Translations under genes and position numbers: made by a program
The notes under the pieces: generated by a model
Told to the model about the DNA's origin: nothing
Database searches by the model: none
The model's input: the letters and a program-made list of their open reading frames with translations, nothing else
Shown: positions 14,501 to 21,995 of the stretch, in pieces
Numbering within the stretch: the stretch's first letter is position 1
Layout of the letters: every line of letters begins with the position of its first letter
Source: an uncultured Rothia sp.
GTDB taxonomy: Bacteria > Actinomycetota > Actinomycetes > Actinomycetales > Micrococcaceae
NCBI RefSeq assembly: GCF_937976295.1
Contig: NZ_CALJRY010000135.1
Coordinates: forward strand, 1 to 23,043
Reading direction: 5' to 3'
DNA length: 23,043 nt

Positions 14501-16250
14501 GGTTCGGATCAGCCAGCACACGCAACGCCGACACCAAATCCACAACCTCCGGCTGGGACAGCAAACCGCCCAAACCCACCTGCTGCACCGGAATGCCCAG
14601 GCGCTCGCACTCCACACGAATCGGGTCCAGCTGACCGTGCACACGCGCCAGCACCGCAATCTCGGGCATCTTCAAGCGCGGACGCACCGAACCGTCACCG
14701 GAACGATGCGCCGCGTAGGCGCGCTCATACTCGCGCACCGCCTGCGCACGCATCGCCGCAATACGCTCGGCAATAGCCACAGCCTCCTCGCGGTCAGAGT
14801 CGTGGTACGTCAAATCAACACGCCCCACCATGCCCGCGGCTGCCTGCTCAAAGGCGGGCGAACCGGGCTCGCCCACCAGGGCGCAGCGCGGGCGCAGGTC
14901 GGGAACCTGAGCGGCGGTAATATCGCCGTCGGCGGCACGCACCCACTCGGGAACCTCCTTCAGCTTCTCCGCCACGTGGTTTGCCGCGTTCAGCACCGAA
15001 ATGTCGTTACGCCACGCGATGGACAGGAACAGCGGCTGCGCATGCTCAGTCGGGAAATGGCGGTAAAAGCTGAACATCTGACCGTCCGAAGCGCCACGGA
15101 AACCGTAAATTGACTGCTTCGGGTCACCCACAGCCATCACCGGATGCGCCGGAATACCCACAGCCTCATCGGCGCCGTAAATCGAGGAGAACAAGCGCAT
15201 CTGCGCGTGCGAAGTGTCCTGGAACTCGTCCAGCAGAACCACCTTGAAGCGGGCACGCTCACCCTCGCGAATCGCCGGGTCAGCCTCCGCAATGCGCGCG
15301 GCAAAACGCATCAGGTCACCGAAATCCAGCACCTGCATGCGCGCCTTCACGCGGGCGTAGCTCATCGCCATACGCGCGTACACTCGGCGGTTACGCAGCA
15401 GACGTTGAACCTTCAGAATGTCCCTCTCGGTCTTCGTCTCGCGGCGCGGATCGGGCACCGCCGCATACGCCGCCAGCTGCTCGGTGCAGAAGTCAATCAC
15501 CTCCTGCGGCTCCACCAGATGCTCCGCGCACTCATCCGAAAGGTGCAGCATCTGGTTAATCATGGTCGCCGCAGACACCGGCACACCGTCGTGGTCGAGG
15601 GGAAGCTCCCCCTCCCAGTACTGCACAATCTGCGCGGCAAGCTGCCACTTCTGCGCATCGCCAAGCATCTGCGCGTCCTGCTCCACGCCCAGGCGCAGAC
15701 CGTACTCCTTGACGAGGTTATTCGCGTAGGAGTGGTAGGTGAGCACGGTCGGGTCAGCGATGCCCTCGCGCAGCTCCTCATCGGTCGGGGCGACGCGGCG
15801 GCTACGGCGCAGCGTGTTCAGACCGGCACGCATACGGCTACGCAGCTCGGTTGCCGCCTTGCGGGTGAAGGTCACGCCCAGCACCTCTTCAGGGCGCACA
15901 AAACCGTTATCGACCAGCCAAATCACGCGGTCAACCATGGTCGCGGTCTTACCCGAACCCGCACCGGCAATGACGAGGGTCGGGGCGGGGCCCGCTTCAA
16001 TCATGCGTACCTGCTCGGGGGTCGGCTTCTTACCGTCGGCGCCGTTGAGCATCTCGGCAATGTCAAGGGCACTGCGGTAGTCGGCAGGCTTGAGCGCGGG
16101 GTCGTTCCCAGCGGCTTCTGCCGAGAAGAGCACGCCGTTGGGCAGCTGCCAGCTATTGTGCTCGCACCACTGGGCGGGGGTGAGCATGCCGGCGCCAGAA
16201 GCGGGGTGAGCGCCGGGGTGAGTAGCGCCGTATGCGCCAGAGTCAGTCAT
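11526..16250 (-). CDS. adnB: AdnB-type helicase-nuclease subunit of the AdnAB double-strand-break resection machine
   Basis: A 1574-residue motor-nuclease. The N-terminal UvrD-like motor has the Q motif TPEQ (77-80), Walker A GAGSGKT (96-102), motif II DEFQDTS (341-347), motif III GDPKQSIYGFRGA (375-387), motif V MHAAKGLEWD (843-852) and motif VI EDRRLMYVAMTRAR (928-941). The C-terminal RecB-like nuclease has GTAVHALIEE (His1364), GRID (Asp1480), VDWKSG (Asp1497, Lys1499) and QLGLY (Gln1515, Tyr1519). All motor and nuclease residues are intact. With AdnA it forms the actinobacterial machine that unwinds and trims broken DNA ends; in mycobacteria AdnB is the leading motor. It is several hundred residues longer than mycobacterial AdnB (about 1100). 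The extra length includes an acidic Ser/Glu-rich linker at about 1372-1435. The ATG at 16250 has AAGAGGAATT before it. It lies 91 bases after adnA in the same operon. Confidence 0.93.
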   Translation of the reverse strand: MTDSGAYGATHPGAHPASGAGMLTPAQWCEHNSWQLPNGVLFSAEAAGNDPALKPADYRSALDIAEMLNGADGKKPTPEQVRMIEAGPAPTLVIAGAGSGKTATMVDRVIWLVDNGFVRPEEVLGVTFTRKAATELRSRMRAGLNTLRRSRRVAPTDEELREGIADPTVLTYHSYANNLVKEYGLRLGVEQDAQMLGDAQKWQLAAQIVQYWEGELPLDHDGVPVSAATMINQMLHLSDECAEHLVEPQEVIDFCTEQLAAYAAVPDPRRETKTERDILKVQRLLRNRRVYARMAMSYARVKARMQVLDFGDLMRFAARIAEADPAIREGERARFKVVLLDEFQDTSHAQMRLFSSIYGADEAVGIPAHPVMAVGDPKQSIYGFRGASDGQMFSFYRHFPTEHAQPLFLSIAWRNDISVLNAANHVAEKLKEVPEWVRAADGDITAAQVPDLRPRCALVGEPGSPAFEQAAAGMVGRVDLTYHDSDREEAVAIAERIAAMRAQAVREYERAYAAHRSGDGSVRPRLKMPEIAVLARVHGQLDPIRVECERLGIPVQQVGLGGLLSQPEVVDLVSALRVLADPNRSDALARLLTGARWRLGAADMLALGDWAQSLVRERERALREQMALRMLAEAEDADDAAAINLQAEHLRAAQERLDETLKGAVEDSSGYASLIEAVENLPQDGADGEPLYGEQYRGRRFSPAALERLRAFAEQMRVLRAGLSEDLGTLLYEIERTMLLDIELAVRPGTDPLGSRANLDAFHEVAATYGMSAPRINAMIYAGSDGVSAEEGDPGARRFLLSSGGVSYVMGFLAWLERADDEEKGLALGAVEPDPNAVQLMTMHAAKGLEWDHVLLPGLCGSATGGQTPNLWQMSANAALPWPLRGDREYLPSILETAEEITAFEKAKDLEDYLGEHKEDAAEHAGMEDRRLMYVAMTRARNLLAMSAYRWKSTASLPLPVQPFWEELMEMLFKSLFDLGTPTVDAPSVRFEETMDTPWAAPQLVGMGLSYTMPNPADKRKKVHLNHVRRWVELLAESKYRLVEPVTLVHGTVVDPANLPPAPDEAALLDELEAYPVDADELTPEQADARATARTTYAEQVQRYAWVLVEAMAPALAQDWQLAAPSVRARTVAENCARLNLPVPEWIIEATEREKWRETQPPAPGFSPTVAAALPIEVRGQFAQKNYEDRNPNLGAVLTAMWPFDPLERPVIWRWASDDALNRGTEAVLRRGQHEQLEREIAINSSSRREAVERAALAVELAVGAGDDDLHQSGEGVAGESASHPASAIPESLRQQAVDWEREADLLLLMMGQTDPVPSNQLPGHLSASTFIRLSEDPQGTVHQLMRPVPQRPSRAATIGTAVHALIEEHFGIAPTADPLEAPEAEDTVGVDLVGSAAASTEPAEPSESASPADLQEQDEFTFEDAHEESESELDASVQRLWERFANSEWGSDEWKERIWAVEYPVETHIEGLSLRGRIDAVFRTEDTDGERWVLVDWKSGSRPKMSTMQSRRFQLGLYRIAFSRIMGVNPECISTVFVYLGGKGVAEVWDHQIRGGLPTEAQLAKVIREARKG

Positions 16251-16341
16251 AATTCCTCTTCCTCATGGATCATTCTCATGGGAGGTTCGGGGTGAGTGAT
16301 ATCGAAGTAAACGGGGGTGCGCGGCTACTGGGACACGACTA

Positions 16342-19300
16342 CTAGGGCTGCGTCACCTGCCGGCCGCGCGTACAAATCGGGCAGATCTCCGGCAGGCGGC
16401 ACCCATAGCCGCCCTCACGGTGACGAGCCTGCACCTGCGAGCCAGCAATCAGCTCCGCGGCGTGCTGCACCAGCTCAGCCGCCCACGAATCGTGCTCCGT
16501 CAGGGCGGGCTGAACCTGCAGGCGAGTCTTGCTCTCATCGTTCACGCCCGAGGCGCCCAGCTGCACGAGCGCCGCGCCTCCGGAACGACCCGTGTAGCCG
16601 GTGTACTCCAGCTCCTGGGGGCGAGCATCCGGTAGCGGTTCGCCCGCCTCCAGGGCGGCGGCTTCGGCGCGGTAACGCTCCTCCAGTTGCTCACCCGCAC
16701 CAGCCTCCACCGCAATCTGGTAGGCGGCAAGCTGCGGATGCGTCTCCATCTCCGACCCGGTCGGCTTAGACTTGCCGGTTTTCAGGTCAACAATGGCGTA
16801 GCGGCGGGTGCCGTCCTCCGCCGGGGCGGTACCCTCGAGGCGGTCCACACGACCGGTGAGCAGCGCATCCAGCTCGCCGACTTCACCGGCGGGGTCGAAG
16901 GGCACGGGCACACGCACCGAGAAGGAGCCTTCAACACCGAGGTTCTGCCAGCCGGCGTCGCCCATGTGCTGACGGTAGTAGTAGCTCAGGCGCAGAATCA
17001 TGCGCTTGGCACGCTCGTAGAGGGCGTAGGATTCCCAGGGCACGCGCTCGCGGTACTCTTCGTCGGTTTCGTCGTCCTTGCGGGCGGGCACGCCGAGGGA
17101 GCTAATGCGCTCGTCGAGGGCGGTTTGGAGCTCTTCGAGGGTGCCGGTCGGGTACTCTTCGGCGATGGCGTGAATGAGCGTGCCGAGCGAGCGGGACAGG
17201 TCGGTTTGGGCTTCCGCGCGGGCGGCGGAAACCAGCCAGTCCAGCGGGGAGCTGTGGATGGTTTCCAGGCGCGAGGGCGAGAGCGTAATCGTGCGGCGGC
17301 TCGGCTTTTCAGCCTGTTCTTCAGCAGGCTCTTCGCTGTGGTTTCCGTCCTCAGCGTGCTCTGCCGGGCGGTGCGCAAAGAGCAGCTCCGTGCTGGAAAG
17401 CGGCAGCAAACCCCACCACTCATCGGGGGTGGCGCCGGGTGCCTGCGCATTCGCCAGGCGCGCCAGAGTGCGGGAGGCAGCATCGAGTCGGTACGCGGAA
17501 GCCTCCGGGGTGAGGGCCTCTTCTTCCGGTGCGTTGTGCATCTGCGCGCCGTCCTGAGCGTCTTCGGCACGCATCGCGTTCAGCGACTCCTCAACGAGGG
17601 TGCGGCGAAGCTCCGCCACCAGGGAACGCAGGGTGGCGGGGCGGCGCACGCGGGTGATGGGCACCTCCGTGGAGTCACCAACCGCGTCGGTGGGCAGCAC
17701 GAAGTCGAAGAACTCGCCGGGTGCCTGATCATCATTGCGCACGGCGGTGAGCACGAGTCGGGTGCTGGCTCGGGTGGCGGCGACGGCGAACATGCGCAGC
17801 TCGTCGTGGCGGGTGTCGCGCACGCGTTCGGGGTAGCTGCGGATGCGGGCGGGCGGCACAGGCTGCGCGCCCTCCCCCGCTTGCTGTTCTGCCTGCTGGG
17901 CGCGCTGGCGGAGGCGCGCATCGCACAGGTCCACGAGGTCGCCGGTACTCAGCAGGGAGCCGCGCACGGTGGTGTTGGGCCAGACGCCTTCCTGCAGACC
18001 GCATACATATACGGTTCGCCAGGACTGACCTGCGGCGAGCGCGGGGGTGAGAATCTCGACCGCGTCTTGGCGTACGCCGCGGGCGGCGAGGGTGTCCATG
18101 GGCAGGTCCTGCGCGTCGATGAAGTCGAGGAACTGTTCGGCACCGGCGCCTCGCATCTGCTCGTCGAAGCGGTCGGCGGCTTCGAAGAGACCGATCATGG
18201 CGTCGAGGTTGCGGTGAGCGGCATCGGCCTCGGGGCCTGCGCCGCGCGACTGGGCGACCCAGGTCTTTTCGAGGCCGCTGGCTTCCCAGAGCGCCCAGAG
18301 CACTTCGGTGCTGGTGGATTCGGGGCGCGCGAGTGCTTTACGTCCGGCGGAGAGCACGGCTGCGATGCGGTGCACGGCGCGTCCTACGCCCTCTTCGGGG
18401 AGGGTTTCGGGGTGTAGCAGGGCACCGAGGAGCAGGTCGTCGCTGGGTCGGTGGCCGCCGCTTTGCAGTTCGATGGATCGTAGCTGCTGGCGGAGTCGTC
18501 GCACGTCCATGCTGGATGCGCCACCAAGCCTAGAAGTGAGCAGGGTGATGGCGCTCTGCGCGCCGCCGAGGGGGTTGGCGCGGCTTTCTTCGGCGATGAC
18601 GTCGTCGAGGCTTCGGCGCATGAGCTCTTCAGCTTCGGTTGCGCTGAGGGTCTCGTAACCGCCGCGCTCCCCCGCCTCCGCACCTTCTGTCGCGGGCATA
18701 TGCACGGCGGGGTTCAGCGCCTTCTCGCCGCGCTTGCGGGCGTAGACGAGCAGGCTGAGCGCGTCCAGGAAGGGGCGTACGGCGGGCTCGTCGCGCACCG
18801 GCACGAGCGCCGCGGAGGTACGCGAGGGAATACCGTTCGAGGAGAGCACACGGCGGATGCGCGCCACGTCCGCGCTGTTGCGCACGATGATGGCGGACTC
18901 GCGGTAGGGGTGGTTGCCGTAGATGCGTTCTTCGAGCAGCATTTGAGCGATGAGGTTCGCCTCGTCCTGAGAGCTGGAGAGTGCATACTTATACACGCCG
19001 GCGGGTGCGGTGCGGTAGTGTGCGGGGTCGAGGATTTTGCCGTCGGCGCCCAGGTGCAGCAGCGGTTCGTCGGCGGCACCCCAGGTGAGGGCTTCGTCGG
19101 CGGGGGTGGTGTTGATGCGTCCGAAGGTTGCGGGCGCGCTGTTCTTCGCCCCCTCCTGCGCACTGTTCTTCTCCCCTGCCTGCGCGCCGTTCTTTGCCCT
19201 TTCCTGCTCGGGGGTGAGCGGCACGAACCGGGTGTAGCGCGGCAGGCGGCGGCGAATGTCCGCCACGAGCGGCATCATGAGTGCGGGCAGGCGGTACGAG

Positions 19301-20205
19301 GTGGTGAGCGTGCGGGTGCGCATGCTCGGGAAGCTTGCCTGCAGGGTGGTGACGAGGTCGGGGCGGGCGCCGCGGAAGCCCTGGACTACGGCTTCGTCGC
19401 TGTAGGTCATGACAACCTGCGGGCCTTCAGCGAAGAGGTCGGGGTGGGTTTCGGTCAGGTGCGCGGCGTCTGCGGGGGCGACTTCTGCGGCGATGAGGCG
19501 CAGCAGCCGGTAGATGGAGGGGCTGAGTTCCTGCACGTCGTCGATGAGGATCAGGTCGTAGCGGCGGCGTTCTTCGGCGAGGAATTCGGGGGCGCGCAGC
19601 AGTAGCCGGCAGGCGTCGTTGATGAGTACTGCCGGGTCGTAGGCGTTTTTGGCGCGGAGGGCTCGCACGGCACGGTATTCGGTGTGCAGTTGGGCGAGGG
19701 CGTGCCAGGCGGGCTGGTTGTGTTCGGTGGCGAGGGCGTGTACGTCTTCGGCGGTGAGGTCGTATTCTGCCATGCGGTCGAAGAAGTCGCGGATTTCGTG
19801 GCGGAATCCGCGGGTTGCGAGGGCGTCGCGGAGTACGTCGGGCCAGGCGGGTCCGGGTGCGATGCCTTCGGCGTGGTTGGCGAGTAGTTCGCCGATGATG
19901 ACGTCTTGTTCGGGGCCGGAGAGGAGTTTGAGGTTGCCTTCTACGCCGCTGAGTAGTCCTCGGGTTTGGGCTCGTTTGAGCAGGTCGAAGGCGTATGCCG
20001 CCCAGGCGCGGGTGGGTGCTACGGAGAGGCTGCGGTCGCTGGATGCGGCGATGGTGTCTCGCATGCGGGTCGCGGCGGTGCGGGTGGGTGCGAGGATGAG
20101 TAGCCGGGCGGGGTCGTTGCCGTCGGCGAGGTAGCGTAGGGCGCGTTCGGTGAGGTGGTGGGTTTTACCGGTTCCGGGGATGCCGGTGAGAAGTTGGGTT
20201 GTCAT
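16342..20205 (-). CDS. adnA: AdnA-type helicase-nuclease subunit of AdnAB
   Basis: A 1287-residue partner of AdnB with a degenerate motor and a RecB-like nuclease. Walker A is GIPGTGKT (8-15), motif II is IDDVQE (221-226; Asp-Asp in place of the usual Asp-Glu), a motif III-like stretch contains QGFRGARP (275-282), and motif VI reads AVAATRA (807-813). The nuclease has LIHAIAEE (His1012), GRVD (Asp1121), VDLKTGKS (Asp1140, Lys1142) and HPQLAAY (Gln1158, Tyr1162), so it should cut DNA. The C-terminus has Cys1269, Cys1275 and Cys1278. The position where related proteins have a first cysteine (CPL.W) is SSPLDW (985-990), so an iron-sulphur cluster is uncertain. An 8-residue repeat is inserted at about 335-358. 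The ATG at 20205 follows a TAGACT box with a six-base gap and no Shine-Dalgarno. It is the first gene of the adnA-adnB operon. Confidence 0.92.
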   Translation of the reverse strand: MTTQLLTGIPGTGKTHHLTERALRYLADGNDPARLLILAPTRTAATRMRDTIAASSDRSLSVAPTRAWAAYAFDLLKRAQTRGLLSGVEGNLKLLSGPEQDVIIGELLANHAEGIAPGPAWPDVLRDALATRGFRHEIRDFFDRMAEYDLTAEDVHALATEHNQPAWHALAQLHTEYRAVRALRAKNAYDPAVLINDACRLLLRAPEFLAEERRRYDLILIDDVQELSPSIYRLLRLIAAEVAPADAAHLTETHPDLFAEGPQVVMTYSDEAVVQGFRGARPDLVTTLQASFPSMRTRTLTTSYRLPALMMPLVADIRRRLPRYTRFVPLTPEQERAKNGAQAGEKNSAQEGAKNSAPATFGRINTTPADEALTWGAADEPLLHLGADGKILDPAHYRTAPAGVYKYALSSSQDEANLIAQMLLEERIYGNHPYRESAIIVRNSADVARIRRVLSSNGIPSRTSAALVPVRDEPAVRPFLDALSLLVYARKRGEKALNPAVHMPATEGAEAGERGGYETLSATEAEELMRRSLDDVIAEESRANPLGGAQSAITLLTSRLGGASSMDVRRLRQQLRSIELQSGGHRPSDDLLLGALLHPETLPEEGVGRAVHRIAAVLSAGRKALARPESTSTEVLWALWEASGLEKTWVAQSRGAGPEADAAHRNLDAMIGLFEAADRFDEQMRGAGAEQFLDFIDAQDLPMDTLAARGVRQDAVEILTPALAAGQSWRTVYVCGLQEGVWPNTTVRGSLLSTGDLVDLCDARLRQRAQQAEQQAGEGAQPVPPARIRSYPERVRDTRHDELRMFAVAATRASTRLVLTAVRNDDQAPGEFFDFVLPTDAVGDSTEVPITRVRRPATLRSLVAELRRTLVEESLNAMRAEDAQDGAQMHNAPEEEALTPEASAYRLDAASRTLARLANAQAPGATPDEWWGLLPLSSTELLFAHRPAEHAEDGNHSEEPAEEQAEKPSRRTITLSPSRLETIHSSPLDWLVSAARAEAQTDLSRSLGTLIHAIAEEYPTGTLEELQTALDERISSLGVPARKDDETDEEYRERVPWESYALYERAKRMILRLSYYYRQHMGDAGWQNLGVEGSFSVRVPVPFDPAGEVGELDALLTGRVDRLEGTAPAEDGTRRYAIVDLKTGKSKPTGSEMETHPQLAAYQIAVEAGAGEQLEERYRAEAAALEAGEPLPDARPQELEYTGYTGRSGGAALVQLGASGVNDESKTRLQVQPALTEHDSWAAELVQHAAELIAGSQVQARHREGGYGCRLPEICPICTRGRQVTQP
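19134..19205. repeat. Three in-frame 24-bp tandem repeats inside adnA
   Basis: Units at 19134-19157, 19158-19181 and 19182-19205 are each exactly 24 bp and share gcgc, a central gttctt and a terminal cct. On the minus strand they encode three 8-residue units, ERAKNGAQ, AGEKNSAQ and EGAKNSAP, forming a hydrophilic loop after helicase motif III. Since 24 is a multiple of three, slippage would change copy number without breaking the gene. Confidence 0.85.
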
Positions 20206-20211
20206 GGTTTC

Positions 20212-20217
20212 AGTCTA
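20212..20217 (-). promoter_or_regulatory. Candidate -10 box of a leaderless adnAB transcript
   Basis: TAGACT on the minus strand is followed by GAAACC and then the ATG at 20205. No Shine-Dalgarno is present. A TTGACA on the minus strand lies about 31 bases upstream of the box, too far for a normal spacer, so it may belong to a second, longer transcript. Confidence 0.4.
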
Positions 20218-20317
20218 TCGGCTGGAGCGCGGTTGTACCTCGGTTCCCTGTCAACATCGACTACAGAAAAACGTCCCCAATCATCTCTGAGGTTGAAGGT
20301 GTTGAATATTATGCTAA

Positions 20318-20356
20318 GCTCACCCACAAGTCAAATATCAAAACTTGTGGGTGAGC
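20318..20356 (-). terminator. Terminator-like hairpin between the endonuclease gene and adnA
   Basis: gctcacccacaagt (20318-20331) pairs perfectly over 14 bp with acttgtgggtgagc (20343-20356), loop of 11 bases. On the minus strand it is followed by TTAGCATAATATT, AT-rich but without a solid T-run. An outer pair, TCTGAGG (20286-20292) with CCTCAGA (20356-20362), could form a competing fold. It lies just after the endonuclease stop and marks the boundary with the adnAB operon. Confidence 0.6.
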
Positions 20357-20367
20357 CTCAGACCTAA

Positions 20368-21948
20368 CTAGTCAATGTCTTTTAAAGTAATAGCGCGGTT
20401 CACAGAGAAAATTTTGCGAATTTCTTCATGCATGTACGGGTTCTTCTGATGTCGTTCCACCATACGAGCTAAATACCGAGCCGTAATAACAGACCCCAAA
20501 AGACCAGATCTATTCGAAATATTCTCTAGTTGAGAACTTATATTTTTTCCATAGTCCGAGACTACGTATGCAAAAAATGAAAGATTGGCAAATTCCAACC
20601 CATATTCCGAATAACGTTCAATATATTCAAGCATGCGATTTTTATGATCATTGCTAATACTATATTTTTTCTTGTAGGATTTGGTATCCAAAATTCCCGC
20701 CCATTTTTCATCACGGGAAGCTACAACGATGTCAGGCACGATACCCTTCTGCCCGATATGCTCAGCACGGAGCCCAAAAACATCGGCAAAAATTGAAGAA
20801 GTTGCCTTCTCAAATTCGGTAGCCTTATCACGCCCACCGCGTGATAACTCAATATACTCCTGGAGAAATCGGTCCTTAAATCCATGCGGATACTTTCCTG
20901 AAAGAATCCGCTCAGCATCCTTGAAGGGTACTCCAGATTTATTTGAAATCGTGGTAATGAGTTGCTCATCTACCCTCTCGATATAATGTGTCTTTGCATA
21001 TTCCTCAACATACAAGAGTACAAGTCGTTCTCTAATATCCTCTGGGGATACACGACCATTCTTGCCACGACGAGAGGTATACCTGGTCTTTCCAGGGCGC
21101 AAACCATATCGCCCCTGAAAATACTCCTCGTTATCAGGCCTGTCCAGTAGCGGCTTATCCTTATATTTCTCTACCAGTTCTCGAGCTTCTTCCTCCATAC
21201 CAGCAGCAATAGACCAGTTACCGTTTTTCCGTTCAATAAGCTGGGTATATTCCAACCAGTTACCGCAAGTATTAACAATATTCCTAAGCCCTGCAACAAC
21301 ATTTGTCATATTAATTTCTTTTTTAGTTCTAGGAGGCTTATATAGATAAATGAAGTCATCCTCTAATGATTCATCACCAATACGTCGGTATTTAAGAATG
21401 CGCGACACAACATCGTCCACACAAGATTGTTTATTAGAGACACCATGTTCAATAACAACCTTTGCAATTTCATCTTTTTCATTAAGATATTTCTTAAGAC
21501 GCTCATCCAATAGAAGCTGAAGAATAAAAATAAAAGGACGCACCGCAAAACGGCTATCAACCGAAGAAGACCATTTGTAAGAGAAAGTACTGGGGAATTG
21601 ATTTTCCACAACCTGCTTTTTAATAATCTCAAAAGGAGGCATATCATTTTTAACCAGTGCCTCCCCAGCATCCGTTAGATAACACACTTTGTTTTTATCC
21701 TGATAAAAAAGCCCGAGACTTCTAAACCAGGCTCGGTATGTACGGGCCCCACCACCCGTTCGGTCAAATCGAGGTCCTTCTCCCTTAATCCCTGCACGTT
21801 CAAGATTTTCTTCAAAGGAAAGCTCGATCTCCCGTCCTTCAGAACTCCAGCTGCGTCCCTCAAACAGAAGAGCAAATTCCCTCAAAGCTTGAGAGGTAGA
21901 TGCCAAATTACGCTTGGGTCGGGAAAACCACCACATATTATGAGCCAT
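20368..21948 (-). CDS. AlwI-family type IIS restriction endonuclease with FokI-like cleavage domain (downstream copy)
   Basis: A 526-residue DNA endonuclease. The N-terminal half resembles AlwI-type recognition domains, with WWFSRPKR (6-13), GGARTYRAW (66-74), a winged-helix-like LGLFYQDKNKVCYLTDAGEA stretch (78-97) and FAVRPFIFILQLLLD (134-148). The C-terminal third matches the FokI nuclease domain: QEYIEL, then EHIG, then IVPDIVV (Asp406), GILDTKSY (Asp421, Lys423) and a helix ending RMLEYIERY. This is an intact PD-(D/E)xK site, so it should be active. Type IIS enzymes of this kind bind an asymmetric site and cut to one side; the site itself cannot be read here. I start at ATG 21948, which has AAAGGGA upstream; a TTG seven codons earlier is less likely. 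Codon use is much AT-richer than adnA, suggesting horizontal transfer. It lies 47 bases after a paralogue. No methyltransferase is visible in the window. Confidence 0.88.
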   Translation of the reverse strand: MAHNMWWFSRPKRNLASTSQALREFALLFEGRSWSSEGREIELSFEENLERAGIKGEGPRFDRTGGGARTYRAWFRSLGLFYQDKNKVCYLTDAGEALVKNDMPPFEIIKKQVVENQFPSTFSYKWSSSVDSRFAVRPFIFILQLLLDERLKKYLNEKDEIAKVVIEHGVSNKQSCVDDVVSRILKYRRIGDESLEDDFIYLYKPPRTKKEINMTNVVAGLRNIVNTCGNWLEYTQLIERKNGNWSIAAGMEEEARELVEKYKDKPLLDRPDNEEYFQGRYGLRPGKTRYTSRRGKNGRVSPEDIRERLVLLYVEEYAKTHYIERVDEQLITTISNKSGVPFKDAERILSGKYPHGFKDRFLQEYIELSRGGRDKATEFEKATSSIFADVFGLRAEHIGQKGIVPDIVVASRDEKWAGILDTKSYKKKYSISNDHKNRMLEYIERYSEYGLEFANLSFFAYVVSDYGKNISSQLENISNRSGLLGSVITARYLARMVERHQKNPYMHEEIRKIFSVNRAITLKDID

Positions 21949-21995
21949 AAAATATTCCCTTTCACACAAAATCTTTAAAAGAAGAAAATAATCTT

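Noticed and set aside
16687..18417. 576-codon plus-strand frame within adnA
   Set aside because: Antisense shadow; the opposite strand has continuous nuclease and helicase motifs.
21949..21969. Longer N-terminus of the downstream endonuclease from a TTG at 21969
   Set aside because: The extra codons overlap the ribosome site AAAGGGA that serves ATG 21948.
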